From: Streptomyces brevispora
GTDB lineage: Bacteria; Actinomycetota; Actinomycetes; Streptomycetales; Streptomycetaceae
Direction of reading: 5' to 3'
Length of the DNA stretch: 64,000 nucleotides
NCBI RefSeq assembly: GCF_007829885.1
Contig: NZ_VIWW01000001.1
Location: 1,922,001 to 1,986,000 of the forward strand
Shown: positions 46,966 to 56,591 of the stretch, piece by piece
Layout of the letters: every line of letters begins with the position of its first letter
Numbering within the stretch: the stretch's first letter is position 1
Translations under genes and position numbers: made by a program
The notes under the pieces: model-generated
What the model was told of the DNA's origin: nothing
The model's input: only the letters and a program-made list of their open reading frames with translations
Databases searched by the model: none

Positions 46966-48399
46966 TCAGCGGCCCGCGAAGGCCTTGTCCCCGGGGTTGC
47001 GGGCCTTGCGGACCAGGTAGGAGACGCCGAGGATCAGGGCCCACAGGGGCGCGCAGTACAGCGAGATCCTGGCGTCTTTGTCGATGCCCATCATCACGAT
47101 GACCATGCCGATGAAGGCGAGGGCGAAGACGCTGGTGTACGGGGCGCCGGGGGCCCGGAAGCTCGATCGCGGGAGGACTCCGCGGTCGGCCAGACGGCGG
47201 TAGCGGATCTGGCTGACCAGGATCATGATCCAGGCCCACATGCCGGAGATGGTGGCGAAGGAGACGACGTAGGTGAAGGCGTCGCCGGGCCACCGGTAGT
47301 TGATCCAGACGCCGACGAGCATGAGGGCGGCCGAGACGGTGGTGCCGACGAGCGGGGTGCCGCTCCTGGTCAGCCGGGTGAAGACCTTCGGGCCCTGTCC
47401 GTTGAGTGCGAGGTCGCGGAGCATGCGGCCGGTGGAGTACATGCCGGAGTTGCAGGACGAGAGCGCCGCGGTGAGGACGACGAAGTTGACGATGCCCGCG
47501 CCGACGCCGAGGCCCATCTTCTGGAACGCGGCGACGAAGGGCGAGATGCCCGGCTGGAACTCGGTCCAGGGGACCACCGAGAGGATCATGACGAGGGCGC
47601 CGACGTAGAAGATGGCGATGCGCCACGGCACGGCGTTGATCGCCTTGGGCAGGACGCTCTTCGGGTCCTTGGACTCGCCCGCGGTGACGCCGACGAGTTC
47701 GACGGCGAGGAAGGCGAACATCACGATCTGCAGGGTCATCAGGGTGCCCGATATGCCGTGCGGGAAGAAGCCGCCGTCGGCCCAGAGGTGGGTGACGGAC
47801 GCGGAGTCGCCGGCGTCGGAGAAGCCGAGGGTGAGGATTCCGGCGCAGATGAGGATCATGCCGACGATGGCGGTGACCTTGACCATCGAGAACCAGAATT
47901 CGAGTTCTCCGAAGAGCTTCACGGATATCAGGTTCACGCCGTACAGGATGACCGTGAAGATCAGCGCGGAGACCCATTGCGGAAGTTCGAACCAGAACGT
48001 CATGTACTGGGCCGCCGCGGTGACTTCGGTTATTCCGGTGACGACCCAGAACAGCCAGTAGGTCCAGCCGGTGACAAAGCCGGCGAAGGGCCCGACGAAT
48101 TCGCGGGCGTACTCCGAGAAGGACCCCGTGACCGGTCGGTACATGAGGAGTTCGCCCAGGGCCCGCATGATGAAGAAGATCACCACACCCGCTGTGGCGT
48201 AGGCCAGGACGAGGCTGGGCCCGGCCTTGGCTATGGCCTTTCCGGCGCCGAGGAAGAGGCCGGTGCCGATGGCCCCGCCGATCGCGATCATCTGGATCTG
48301 GCGTGCTCCGAGGGCGCGCTGGTAGCCCTCGCCCGAGGTGGTGTCCGCGGCGGTGGCCTGCGGTTCTTCCTGTCCCTTGTCGACCTTCGGCGATGTCAT
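46966..48399 (-). CDS. Amino acid permease (APC superfamily)
   Basis: 477 aa, about 12 transmembrane segments. N-terminus GYQRALGARQIQMIAIGGAIGTGLFLGAG is the AAT (amino acid:cation symporter) signature, with AELVGVTAGES, and KSVLPKAINAVPWRI. Closest to D-Ala/D-Ser/Gly (CycA) or GABA (GabP) permeases; substrate unresolved. Neighbour of mec on the same strand but with a normal start region of its own. Confidence 0.87.
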   Translation of the reverse strand: MTSPKVDKGQEEPQATAADTTSGEGYQRALGARQIQMIAIGGAIGTGLFLGAGKAIAKAGPSLVLAYATAGVVIFFIMRALGELLMYRPVTGSFSEYAREFVGPFAGFVTGWTYWLFWVVTGITEVTAAAQYMTFWFELPQWVSALIFTVILYGVNLISVKLFGELEFWFSMVKVTAIVGMILICAGILTLGFSDAGDSASVTHLWADGGFFPHGISGTLMTLQIVMFAFLAVELVGVTAGESKDPKSVLPKAINAVPWRIAIFYVGALVMILSVVPWTEFQPGISPFVAAFQKMGLGVGAGIVNFVVLTAALSSCNSGMYSTGRMLRDLALNGQGPKVFTRLTRSGTPLVGTTVSAALMLVGVWINYRWPGDAFTYVVSFATISGMWAWIMILVSQIRYRRLADRGVLPRSSFRAPGAPYTSVFALAFIGMVIVMMGIDKDARISLYCAPLWALILGVSYLVRKARNPGDKAFAGR

Positions 48400-48739
48400 G
48401 CGGTGCGCCTTTCTCCACGCCGGTCCGTGCCGTGCGGCTGCGGATCGGGTCCTGGCCCTCCGGATATGGCTGGAGTGCCGCCGGTGGTTGCCGGCCGGTA
48501 GCGCCCTCGGGGACAGGGATGGCGTCCTCCGGGCGGCCGTGAGGGTTCCTCACGGCCACAACGGCGAACCATCGAAAACATATGGCGCATACCACAGGAG
48601 AATGCGGGCACCGGTGTCCGGTCAACACAAAGAAGGCCGTTCAGGTGACGTGCTCGTCCTTGGGATCCGAGCGTCTTTCGAACGGCCTTCGGGTGAATGC
48701 GGAACGATCCGGCCCCTGTGTCGTATTACGGCAGTCGCG
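48400..48739. other. Permease promoter region and hairpin
   Basis: No gene. A hairpin (gaaggccgttc 48632-48642 and complement 48680-48690, extended inside by gacg/ctcg pairs) lies just downstream of the DUF2017 stop and is a probable terminator. The 48400-48600 part holds the amino acid permease promoter; nothing else is recognised. Confidence 0.55.
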
Positions 48740-49324
48740 TTACGGCATAAGGGTCTCGATGAGCGTTTCCTGGAGTCCGCCCAGCCAGAGGTAGGCCATG
48801 ACCATGGGCTTGCGCGGGTCGCTGTCGGGCAGCCGGTAGAGCGAGCCGTCCTCGCCGCCGTCCTCGTCGGAGACCTCCAGCCGGGTGCCGATGGTCAGCC
48901 GCAGGTCGTTGAGGGAGCCCAGCCAGCTGCGGCACTCGTCGGCGGTGAGCCTGAGCACGGCGCCGCCGTCCCCGGTGGGCGAGAGCCGGTCGAGGGTGCG
49001 TACGACGGCGAGGGCGTCGTCGCGCTTGCGGGTGCGCAGGTCGTTCTCGGTGAAGCGGCGGAACTCGGCGGACGCGGCGCGCAGTTCGCTGTCGTCGTTG
49101 CTGTAGGCCTCGGGGAAGAGCCGGGCCAGGGCGGGGTCGCTGGGCGGTTCGCTGGGGCCCTCGGCGAAGAGCGCGGCGAGCGGGTCCTCGCCCTCGGCGG
49201 GTTCGTCACCGGGGCCGATGAGCTCCAGCAGCTGGACGGCGAGGGAGCGCAGGATCGCGATCTCCACCTCGTCGAGCGCGACGGCCGCGCCGCCGCCGGG
49301 GGTGGCCTCGAAGTGGCCGGCCAT
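48740..49324 (-). CDS. DUF2017 protein
   Basis: 194 aa from ATG 49324. Acidic, soluble, helical; conserved blocks ALDEVEIAILRSLAVQLLELIGP, ARLFPEAYSNDDSELRAASAEFRRFTENDLRTRKRDDA and MVMAYLWLGGLQETLIETLM. This family always accompanies clpS in actinobacteria; its role is unknown. Co-directional with clpS, 92 bp apart. Confidence 0.88.
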   Translation of the reverse strand: MAGHFEATPGGGAAVALDEVEIAILRSLAVQLLELIGPGDEPAEGEDPLAALFAEGPSEPPSDPALARLFPEAYSNDDSELRAASAEFRRFTENDLRTRKRDDALAVVRTLDRLSPTGDGGAVLRLTADECRSWLGSLNDLRLTIGTRLEVSDEDGGEDGSLYRLPDSDPRKPMVMAYLWLGGLQETLIETLMP

Positions 49325-49416
49325 GGGTTCTCTCCGATGGTGGTCGGGCGGGTCGGTGCGGGGGCGGGTCGGTGCGCAGGGGCAGGGACGGGGGCGAGTG
49401 CGGGTGCGGCGAGCCG

Positions 49417-49722
49417 CTAGTTGCGGTCCTGGGTGAGTGTGGCCCACAGCCCGTAGCCGTGCATCGCCTGGACGTCGCGTTCCATCTCCTCGCGGCTTCC
49501 GCTGGAGACGACGGCGCGGCCCTTCTGATGGACGTCGAGCATCAGCTTGTGGGCCTTGTCCTTGGAGTAGCCGAAGTAGGCCTGGAACACATAGGTCACA
49601 TAGCTCATGAGGTTGACCGGGTCGTTGTGGACCAGCGTCACCCAGGGGACGTCGGGCTCGGGGACAACGAGGTTCTCCTCGGCCGATTCGGGACGTTCGA
49701 TCTCTACGGGGGCGACGCTCAC
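49417..49722 (-). CDS. clpS: ClpS N-end-rule adaptor
   Basis: 101 aa. Core [66 protein letters not shown] is a complete ClpS domain with the N-degron pocket Asn-Asp. Delivers N-end-rule substrates to ClpAP/ClpCP. Confidence 0.95.
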   Translation of the reverse strand: MSVAPVEIERPESAEENLVVPEPDVPWVTLVHNDPVNLMSYVTYVFQAYFGYSKDKAHKLMLDVHQKGRAVVSSGSREEMERDVQAMHGYGLWATLTQDRN

Positions 49723-49796
49723 CTACCCCATGCTGCCACCAGGGAGGGGGCATCGCACAAACGGCCCCGGCACCGCGTCGGCTCCGACACCCCCAT

Positions 49797-49817
49797 CTCG
49801 TCACTTTGACGAAATAG
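49797..49817. promoter_or_regulatory. Candidate operator upstream of pncB
   Basis: tctcgtcactttgacgaaat is a near-palindrome (TCGTCA / TGACGA with a 3-nt centre) embedded in cccc/gggg flanks, 17 bp before the pncB start. It could be the site of an NAD-biosynthesis repressor; the protein is unknown. Confidence 0.5.
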
Positions 49818-49833
49818 GGGTAGCATCCCCGGC

Positions 49834-51162
49834 ATGAACTCCGCGGACCTCGGGCGGCGCGTCGGCGTGCCGTCGACAGCGCTCTTCACCGACCAGTACG
49901 AGCTCACGATGGTGCAGGCCGCACTGAAGGCCGGCACCGCCGGCAGGCGCTCGGTCTTCGAGGCATTCACCCGCCGGCTGCCCGAGGGGCGGCGCTACGG
50001 CGTCGTCGCGGGCATCGGGCGGGTTCTGGACGCGGTCGAGAACTATCACTTCGACGACGCGATGCTCGCCTTCCTGCGGGACCAGAACGTCGTCGACGGG
50101 CCGACGCTCGACTATCTGGCCGATTACCGGTTCAGCGGGGACATCTGGGGCTACCCGGAGGGCGAGGTGTACTTCCCCGGCTCGCCGATCCTGCGGGTCG
50201 AGGGCTCCTTCGCCGAGTGCGTGCTGCTGGAGACGGTGGTCCTGTCGATCCTCAACCACGACTCGGCGATCGCCGCGGCGGCCTCGCGGATGTCGGTGGC
50301 GGCGGGCGGGCGCGGGCTGATCGAGATGGGTGCACGGCGCACCCATGAGCTGTCGGCGGTGGCCTCGGCCCGCGCCGCGTACATCGGCGGTTTCGACACC
50401 ACCTCGGACCTGGCCGCGGGCTTCCGCTACAACATCCCGACCGTCGGGACGAGCGCCCACGCCTTCACCCTGCTGCACGACACCGAGCGGGACGCGTTCC
50501 GGGCCCAGGTGGAGTCGTTGGGGCGCGACACGACGCTGCTGGTCGACACGTACGACGTCACGGCGGCGGTCCGTACGGCGGTCGAGGTCGCCGGGACCGA
50601 GCTGGGGGCGGTACGGATCGACTCCGGGGACCTGCTGCTGGTCGCGCACCGAGTGCGCCAGCAGCTGGACGAGCTGGGCGCCACCGGGACGAAGATCGTG
50701 GTGACCTCGGACCTGGACGAGTACGCCATCGCCTCGCTGGCCGCGGCGCCGGTGGACTCGTACGGGGTGGGCACTCAGCTGGTGACCGGCAGCGGGCAGC
50801 CCACCTGCTCGATGGTCTACAAGCTGGTCGCCCGCGCCGCCTCCGCCGATCCGGCGGACCCGCTGCGGCCGGTGGCGAAGAAGTCGCTGGGCGCGAAGAC
50901 CTCCCTCGGCGGTCGCAAGTGGGCGGCGCGCCGGACGGACGAGGACGGGGTGGCCGAGGCCGAGGTGATCGGGACCGGCCCGGTGCCGCCGGACCTGGCC
51001 GGCCGGCAGTTGCTCGTGGAGCTGGTCAGGGCCGGTGAGGTGGTCGCGCGGGAGCCGCTGGACGCGGCTCGGGAGCGGCATATCGCTTCGCGGGCGGGGC
51101 TGCCGATGTCCGCGATGCAGTTGTCGCGGGGCGAGCCGGTGATTCCTACGGAGTACGTGTGA
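49834..51162 (+). CDS. pncB: Nicotinate phosphoribosyltransferase
   Basis: 442 aa. Motifs STALFTDQYELTMVQAALKAGT, RRLPEGRRYGVVAGIGRVLDAV, MGARRTHE, TVGTSAHAF, DTYDV, RIDSGDLL and GVGTQLVTG. Converts nicotinate + PRPP (with ATP) to nicotinate mononucleotide in NAD salvage. Pairs with pncA downstream. Confidence 0.95.
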   Translation: MNSADLGRRVGVPSTALFTDQYELTMVQAALKAGTAGRRSVFEAFTRRLPEGRRYGVVAGIGRVLDAVENYHFDDAMLAFLRDQNVVDGPTLDYLADYRFSGDIWGYPEGEVYFPGSPILRVEGSFAECVLLETVVLSILNHDSAIAAAASRMSVAAGGRGLIEMGARRTHELSAVASARAAYIGGFDTTSDLAAGFRYNIPTVGTSAHAFTLLHDTERDAFRAQVESLGRDTTLLVDTYDVTAAVRTAVEVAGTELGAVRIDSGDLLLVAHRVRQQLDELGATGTKIVVTSDLDEYAIASLAAAPVDSYGVGTQLVTGSGQPTCSMVYKLVARAASADPADPLRPVAKKSLGAKTSLGGRKWAARRTDEDGVAEAEVIGTGPVPPDLAGRQLLVELVRAGEVVAREPLDAARERHIASRAGLPMSAMQLSRGEPVIPTEYV

Positions 51163-51180
51163 GGGGGCGGGAGCCTTCCG

Positions 51181-51320
51181 GGCCGGGCTCGGTTTCGCCG
51201 GGCCGGGCTCGGTTTCGCCGGGCCGGGCTCGGTTTCGCCGGGCCGGGCTCGGTTTCGCCGGGCCGGGCTCGGTTTCGCCGGGCCGGGCTCGGTTTCGCCG
51301 GGCCGGGCTCGGTTTCGCCG
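51181..51320. repeat. Seven perfect tandem copies of a 20-bp unit between pncB and pncA
   Basis: The unit ggccgggctcggtttcgccg is repeated exactly seven times without a mismatch (51181-51320), starting 18 bp after the pncB stop and ending 93 bp before pncA. The copies contain gggctcggtttcgccgg words that could pair weakly with each other. Length is not a multiple of three. Confidence 0.98.
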
Positions 51321-51413
51321 GGTTCTCCCTAAGTGCGGTTCGAGTCTCTAGGCTCGTTGTCACCCCGGTAACCGCTGTTCCTCTGTTCCCTCCCCCACCG
51401 AAGGACACCCGCC

Positions 51414-51998
51414 ATGCACCGCGCCTTGATCGTCGTGGACGTTCAGAACGACTTCTGTGAAGGCGGAAGCCTCGCGGTGGCGGGTGGTGCCGATGTCGCC
51501 GCCGCCATCACCGACCTGATCGGCGAGGCCCAGCCCGGCTACCGGCACCTGGTGGCCACCCGCGATCACCACATCGACCCCGGCAGCCACTTCTCGCCCA
51601 CGCCGGACTTCGAGCACTCCTGGCCGGCGCACTGCGTGGCCGGTACGGAAGGGGTGGGCTTCCACCCCAATTTCGCGCCCGCGGTCGCCTCCGGCGCGAT
51701 CGACGCGGTCTTCGACAAGGGTGCGTACGCCGCGGCGTACAGCGGCTTCGAGGGCCTGGACGAGAACGGTGTCGGGCTGGCCGAGTGGCTGCGCGACCGC
51801 GGGGTGAGCGCGGTCGACGTGGTCGGCATCGCGACCGACCACTGCGTCCGGGCCACCGCGCTGGACGCCGTCCGTGAGGGCTTCACCACGCACGTACTGC
51901 TCGATCTGACCGCGGGCGTCGCCGAGGCGACCACGGTCCGTGCGCTGGCGGAGCTCCGGGAGGCGGGCGTGGTGCTCTCCGGCAGGCCCGTGGTGTGA
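51414..51998 (+). CDS. pncA: Nicotinamidase
   Basis: 194 aa. Catalytic triad Asp9 (VVDVQNDF), Lys102 (DKGAY) and Cys144 (IATDHCV); metal ligands in ATRDHHIDPGSHF. Deamidates nicotinamide to nicotinate for PncB. Also the activator of pyrazinamide in mycobacteria. Confidence 0.95.
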   Translation: MHRALIVVDVQNDFCEGGSLAVAGGADVAAAITDLIGEAQPGYRHLVATRDHHIDPGSHFSPTPDFEHSWPAHCVAGTEGVGFHPNFAPAVASGAIDAVFDKGAYAAAYSGFEGLDENGVGLAEWLRDRGVSAVDVVGIATDHCVRATALDAVREGFTTHVLLDLTAGVAEATTVRALAELREAGVVLSGRPVV

Positions 51999-52002
51999 GC
52001 GG

Positions 52003-52335
52003 TCAGCTCTGCCGGGCCGGCAGGGCGGGTCTCAGGAGCGCCCGGATCGGGTGCCAGAGCTCCTGGGCCCGCTCGGGTCTCGCGCGCCAGAGCAGGCCGT
52101 CGGGGTGGTGCAGGACGGCGGTGATCTCGTCCGGGGTGGGCGGCTCGGCGTTGCCGCGGAGGTAGACGGCGCGCAGTCCCAGATTGCGCAGCCGGGTCAG
52201 TGCGCGGGCCCGGTTGGCCGCGTGCACCAGGACGCGGACCGGGGTGTCCGGCCCCACGCTCTGTGCCGGACTGGGCAGCGTGATCGCGACGACCACGCTG
52301 CCGTTCGGCAACTTGCTGAATCCTCCGCCTGCCAT
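52003..52335 (-). CDS. Hypothetical protein
   Basis: 110 aa from ATG 52335. Small soluble protein with strands GSVVVAITLPSPAQSVGPDTPVRVLVHAANRARALTRLRNLGLRAVYLRGN; no family recognised. Convergent with pncA, with only 4 bp between stop codons. Confidence 0.65.
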   Translation of the reverse strand: MAGGGFSKLPNGSVVVAITLPSPAQSVGPDTPVRVLVHAANRARALTRLRNLGLRAVYLRGNAEPPTPDEITAVLHHPDGLLWRARPERAQELWHPIRALLRPALPARQS

Positions 52336-52459
52336 ACTCCGCGCTCCCCCGTGAGACGTCGTGTCAATAAGAATCGGAACAAGAGGCACCTAAACACGAT
52401 CGGCCGCCGCCCGCTAGGGGGCGACGGCCGATCATGATCTGACCTGCGGTGATACCGGA

Positions 52460-54859
52460 CTACTTGTGCGAGGGTCCAACCTGGACGGTCATCGTGGAGC
52501 CGCTGAGCGGCTCGCTGATGATCGAGATCCGGGTGTTGGTGTCAGCGACCTGCACGCTTCCGGTCTTGTTCTCCTTGTACCAGTAGGTGCCCTTGTGGTC
52601 GTCGAAGATCGGCACGCCGAGCTGCGGCTTGATCTTCGTGGCCACGTCACCGTTGTGCAGCGTGAAGCCGTCGGTGGGGTACCAGCTGAACGGAGCGTCG
52701 AAAGGCTGGATCTTGTTGCGGATGACCGTGCCGTTCGACCACTTCAGCGGCTTCGCGTGCGCGTCGATCGGCAGGATCAGGCCCTGGCCCGGGTGGACCG
52801 AGACGTTGTTGTCCTTCTGCGAGCTGTCCCACAGCCAGATCAGCAGGCCGTTCTGGTACGGGTAGTGCTCGACCCAGTCCGGACGGGTGTTGGAGAAGCC
52901 GAAGTTGTACGGGCCGACCTTGAGGGTCTGGTCGTACGAGACGTACTGGCGGTTCTCCGCGATGTAGCGCTGCGGGTATTCCTTGCTGAACGTGGCACCG
53001 ACCCGGGAGAAGCCCTTGGCGGTCCAGCCGTTGTCGCCGCCCTCGGCGTTGTCCGAGAAGAGCACGGCACCGTCGGCGTTGACCGCGATGGTGTCGGCCG
53101 CGAAGCCGATGCCGCCCGCGCCACCGTCGGTGGTGTAGCGGAAGCGGATGTCGATCTTCTTGCCCGCGTAGGCGTCCAGCGAGTACGAGAGCTTCTGGTA
53201 CTTGCCGGAGACGTCGGTCAGGGCCGGCTTGTCACTGGCGTCGCGCGGGATCGCCTTGCCGTCGGCGGTGCCGTCGAGCGCGGTCCAGCTGGTGCCGCCG
53301 TTGTCCGACGCCTCGGTGTAGAGGTAGTCGTAGTCCTTCTCGATGTCCCACCAGCCGGCGAGGTCGAGGGAGGCCTTGGACTTACCGGTCAGGTCGACCG
53401 GACGGGACAGGGTGTTGTTGAGGTTGTCCCCCATGTCGCTCCACCACTGCTTGGCGCCCTCGGCGGGCGTCGTGACGGCGGTGGTGACTGCCTTGGCGGG
53501 CAGTTCGACGACGAGCGCCTGCTTGTTCTTGGTGTTGTACTCGGAGACGCCCAGCTTGTGGGTCGACTTCGTCGCGGCCTTGGCCGTGGCGTAGTCGAGC
53601 CAGCCCAGCTGGAACTTGTCCCAGGCGGTCATGTCGCCGGGCAGGTCACCGATGCTGTTCTTACCGGTGCCGAGCCAGGAACCGGCCGACATCAGGGACC
53701 AGAAACCGACCGAGTTCTCGGCGGTGTTGGTCGTGTCGTACAGGTCCGGCAGGCCGAGGTCGTGGCCGAACTCGTGGGCGAAGACGCCCAGGCCGCCGTT
53801 CTCGGGCTGTGCGGTGTAGTCGCCGACCCAGATGCCGGTGTCACCGATCTGGGTGCCGCCGGCCTTGTTGCCGGCCGGGCCGGTCGCGCCGACGTTGGTG
53901 CCGTAGGCGTACCAGCGGTGCGCCCAGATGGCGTTGGTGCCCTCGGTGCCGCCGCCCGCGGACTCGTCCTCGCCGGCGTGCACGATCTGGAAGTGATCGA
54001 TGTAGCCGTCGGGCTCGTTGAAGATGCCGTTGCCGTTGTAGTCGTAACGGTCCCACTGGTCGTACTGGGCGAGATCCGTCTTGATCTGCTCGGGCGTACG
54101 GCCCTTGGCCTTCTGGTCGGCGGCCCAGGCGTTCACGCCGTCCCTGACCATGTCCCAGGCGTTGGCGCAGTTGGACGAACCGCAGTAGTTCGAGCCGTAG
54201 CGGGCCTCGTTGTACGGGACCTTGACCCAGTCGGAGACCGCGCCGTCGACCGAGTAGCGCCCGGAGGACGTCTTCTCGTAGTACGTCTTGAGCGAGTCCT
54301 TGCCGGCACTCTTGCCGAAGTACAGGTCCTGGAAGTGGGCCTGGTTGTAATCGGCCTGCCAGGCGGTGCTGTTGTCCTTCTTGGGGTCCGGCTTGGCTAT
54401 CTTGTTGTGCGCCGGTCCCGGCTTGCCGCCGTACTTCGGAACGGGAGGCTTGGGGCCCTCGCCGTCCGGGTCGAACATGGTCGTGTTGTCGACCTGGTCG
54501 CCGAACTCCACCAGGATGGTGAAGATCTTGTCGGTCTTCTCGCGGCCCAGCTCGACGTACTTGTTGTCGTCGAGCTTGACGACCTTGGAACCGTTGCGGT
54601 TCGACACCTTCTTGTCGCCCGACATGACCTGTTCCAGGGCGGCCTGACGCTGAGCGTCCTGCTGCTTGCTGAACGGGCCCTTGAGGTTGTGCGCGCCGCC
54701 CTTGGCCGACCCCGGGTCCCGGCGGTCGACGACGGAGGCGGTGGTGCCTGACGCCTTGTCATCAGCCTGAGCGGTGGCGAAGGCGGATGCGGTGGCGGCG
54801 GTCGCGGCCAGAGCCACGACAACCGCTCCGGTGCGAAGCGCCCGTCTCTTAATGATCAC
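52460..54859 (-). CDS. Secreted M6 immune-inhibitor-A-type metalloprotease
   Basis: 799 aa, GTG start with GGGGAGGA 10 nt upstream. Sec signal about 1-31 (RRALRTGAVVVALAATAATASAFA). Zinc motif HEFGHDLGLPD in the M6 catalytic domain, followed by a VPGGMTAWDKFQLGW-like segment and C-terminal beta-sandwich domains with repeated DGTADGK-type loops. Similar to Bacillus InhA; extracellular protein degradation, possibly in sporulation or competition. A 12-bp palindrome GTCACAAGTGAC (54928-54939) lies before its ribosome binding site. Confidence 0.9.
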   Translation of the reverse strand: MIIKRRALRTGAVVVALAATAATASAFATAQADDKASGTTASVVDRRDPGSAKGGAHNLKGPFSKQQDAQRQAALEQVMSGDKKVSNRNGSKVVKLDDNKYVELGREKTDKIFTILVEFGDQVDNTTMFDPDGEGPKPPVPKYGGKPGPAHNKIAKPDPKKDNSTAWQADYNQAHFQDLYFGKSAGKDSLKTYYEKTSSGRYSVDGAVSDWVKVPYNEARYGSNYCGSSNCANAWDMVRDGVNAWAADQKAKGRTPEQIKTDLAQYDQWDRYDYNGNGIFNEPDGYIDHFQIVHAGEDESAGGGTEGTNAIWAHRWYAYGTNVGATGPAGNKAGGTQIGDTGIWVGDYTAQPENGGLGVFAHEFGHDLGLPDLYDTTNTAENSVGFWSLMSAGSWLGTGKNSIGDLPGDMTAWDKFQLGWLDYATAKAATKSTHKLGVSEYNTKNKQALVVELPAKAVTTAVTTPAEGAKQWWSDMGDNLNNTLSRPVDLTGKSKASLDLAGWWDIEKDYDYLYTEASDNGGTSWTALDGTADGKAIPRDASDKPALTDVSGKYQKLSYSLDAYAGKKIDIRFRYTTDGGAGGIGFAADTIAVNADGAVLFSDNAEGGDNGWTAKGFSRVGATFSKEYPQRYIAENRQYVSYDQTLKVGPYNFGFSNTRPDWVEHYPYQNGLLIWLWDSSQKDNNVSVHPGQGLILPIDAHAKPLKWSNGTVIRNKIQPFDAPFSWYPTDGFTLHNGDVATKIKPQLGVPIFDDHKGTYWYKENKTGSVQVADTNTRISIISEPLSGSTMTVQVGPSHK

Positions 54860-55227
54860 GTGATGCAGTCCTCCCCGGCGCTCGCGGCAGCGGCCTGGGG
54901 TGTAAAGCGGGCCGCGCGCGGAAACGCGTCACAAGTGACGACATTCGACCGGAGTTACGTGAGAAAAGACAGACCTTGACTTGAACAGACCAACTGCACT
55001 ATGCAGGAGCACATTTCCGGTATCCGGACGACCACCGTCGACCCAACCGGCGCGCCGAAGACAGTAATTGGCGTGGGAATGACTCCGTGCGCCCCCCGTG
55101 CACCGGCACTGTGGGTTAGGCCAGGCTTACTACCTGTTCCGTCAGGGCATCCACCGTCGTAGAGTCGCTTGACAGTGCGACCGTGTTGAGAGACCGCCCA
55201 TCCGACGCCCCGAGGACGGATAACGCC
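54860..55227. other. Protease promoter region
   Basis: Holds the palindrome cgtcacaagtgacg (54927-54940), an operator candidate for the protease, and a TTGACA at 55169-55174 that may be the -35 element for the small membrane protein at 55228. Otherwise no feature. Confidence 0.5.
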
Positions 55228-55554
55228 ATGCCACGTCCTACTGCCGCACAGCTCTCCTACGGTTCGGTCACCGTTGTCTTCTCGACCCTCGCCATGCTGC
55301 TGTTGTCCGGTACCGGTTCGGAACTCGGCATCGCCGTGATCTGCACGGCCGCGCTCGCGCTCGGCCTGCTGGTGGCTGTGACCGTGCCCGCTCCGGCGCG
55401 CCGGAGGACGGGGACGACGGGGGCCGCGGTGGCCGCACTCCAAGACGCCGGCCCCGCCGCCGAACCCGGGGGCCGCACCCCCGGTCAGGTACAGCGCACG
55501 ATCCCGGCCGCACGCGCCTCCGAGCGGGTGGGCGAGCACTCGCTGCGGCGCTGA
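55228..55554 (+). CDS. Small membrane protein
   Basis: 108 aa from ATG 55228 with GAGGACGG upstream. Two adjacent transmembrane segments (VTVVFSTLAMLLLSG and GIAVICTAALALGLLVAVTV) then a Pro/Ala-rich tail. A short conserved Streptomyces family; function unknown. Divergent from the protease. Confidence 0.7.
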   Translation: MPRPTAAQLSYGSVTVVFSTLAMLLLSGTGSELGIAVICTAALALGLLVAVTVPAPARRRTGTTGAAVAALQDAGPAAEPGGRTPGQVQRTIPAARASERVGEHSLRR

Positions 55555-55665
55555 CGACCCGGAGGTCCGGCAGCGCCGACCGGGCCGGGACGACGGGAAG
55601 GCCGGAAAAGCCGGGAAGGCCGGGGAGTGCCGACACGCTCTCCGGCCCGATCCGAACGAACGGAT

Positions 55666-56334
55666 CTAGTTGTTGGTGGTCACCACCACCGTCTTGGCCG
55701 CCTTGTCCTGCAGGCCCTGCTTGTACGGCTTGTCCGTGAACATCAGCACGATGTTGATGAGCCACCACAGGCACGGGCAGCACAGCAGCGCCGGCAGCCA
55801 CAGCACCACGGCCCGCAGGAACGAACTGCCGGTGTCCGGCACGCTGCCGTCGTTGAGCATCGCGACCCGCAGCTTCAGCAGCCGCTTGCCCAGGGTGCGG
55901 CCGTCCTTGTGCGTGAAGTACGTGTCGTACCCGACGTAGACGACCAGTCCGATCAGCGACCAGATCAGCTGGTGACCGTTGTACGTCTGGGCGAAGAGGT
56001 CGCCGACGTTGTCGCTGCCGCTGCTGTTGCTGTTGCTCGACATCTCCACCGCACCGCCCCAGGGCAGCGAGATCAGATACAGCGGGATCGAGATGATCAG
56101 GAAGTCGATCAGCCGGGCCAGGATGCGCTTGCCGGGCTCGGCCAGCGGGGGCATGCCCGCCAACGGGTCCGCGCCACCGAACTGGCCACCGCCGTAGGGG
56201 CCGGGGTCGTACGGCGGCGGAGGCGGCGCGCTGTCGTAGGGCGAGCCGGATGGCGGCGGCTGGGGTTCGTGCGGCTTCTTGAGGAACGGGTCGTCCTCGG
56301 GTGGCTGACCGGACGTCGGCTGATCGTTGCTCAT
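55666..56334 (-). CDS. RDD family membrane protein
   Basis: 222 aa. Pro-rich cytoplasmic N-terminus (residues 1-60, repeated YGGGQ and PPPP), then the RDD domain: ARLIDFLIISIPLYLISLPWGG (helix 1 with conserved R and D), GYDTYFTHKDGRTLGKRLLKLRVA (helix 2), and a C-terminal pair of helices. Function of RDD proteins is uncertain (some are transporters). Confidence 0.88.
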   Translation of the reverse strand: MSNDQPTSGQPPEDDPFLKKPHEPQPPPSGSPYDSAPPPPPYDPGPYGGGQFGGADPLAGMPPLAEPGKRILARLIDFLIISIPLYLISLPWGGAVEMSSNSNSSGSDNVGDLFAQTYNGHQLIWSLIGLVVYVGYDTYFTHKDGRTLGKRLLKLRVAMLNDGSVPDTGSSFLRAVVLWLPALLCCPCLWWLINIVLMFTDKPYKQGLQDKAAKTVVVTTNN

Positions 56335-56462
56335 GGGGGCAGTGCATCCCGCCGCACGGGCGCCCGCAACGGCTCAGGTGCGTTCGGGGTAACGGAAGCC
56401 GCCCGACGGCCCCTCACCCGTTGAGCCGTCAGCCGTGCGGGTCGGCGCGGGGCGGGGCGCAT

Positions 56463-56571
56463 CGGACCTCTTCGGACTCCTTCGGACTGCTTTGGACCTT
56501 TTCGGATCTCTTCGGGTCCCTTCGGGTCCCTTCGGGTCCCTTCCGATCTCTTCGGGTCTCTTCTTGGTACG
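56463..56571. repeat. Ten-fold degenerate 10-bp repeat between RDD genes
   Basis: Strict 10-nt period from about 56463: ttcggactcc, ttcggactgc, tttggacctt, ttcggatctc, three copies of ttcgggtccc, ttccgatctc, ttcgggtctc. One helical turn per unit. It sits between the stop of the second RDD gene and the start of the first, i.e. in the promoter region of the gene at 56334. Confidence 0.9.
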
Positions 56572-56591
56572 GGCCCCGCTCCGGCGGCCTC

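Noticed and set aside
51181..51320. CRISPR array
   Set aside because: Copies are head-to-tail with no spacers, and no cas genes are near.
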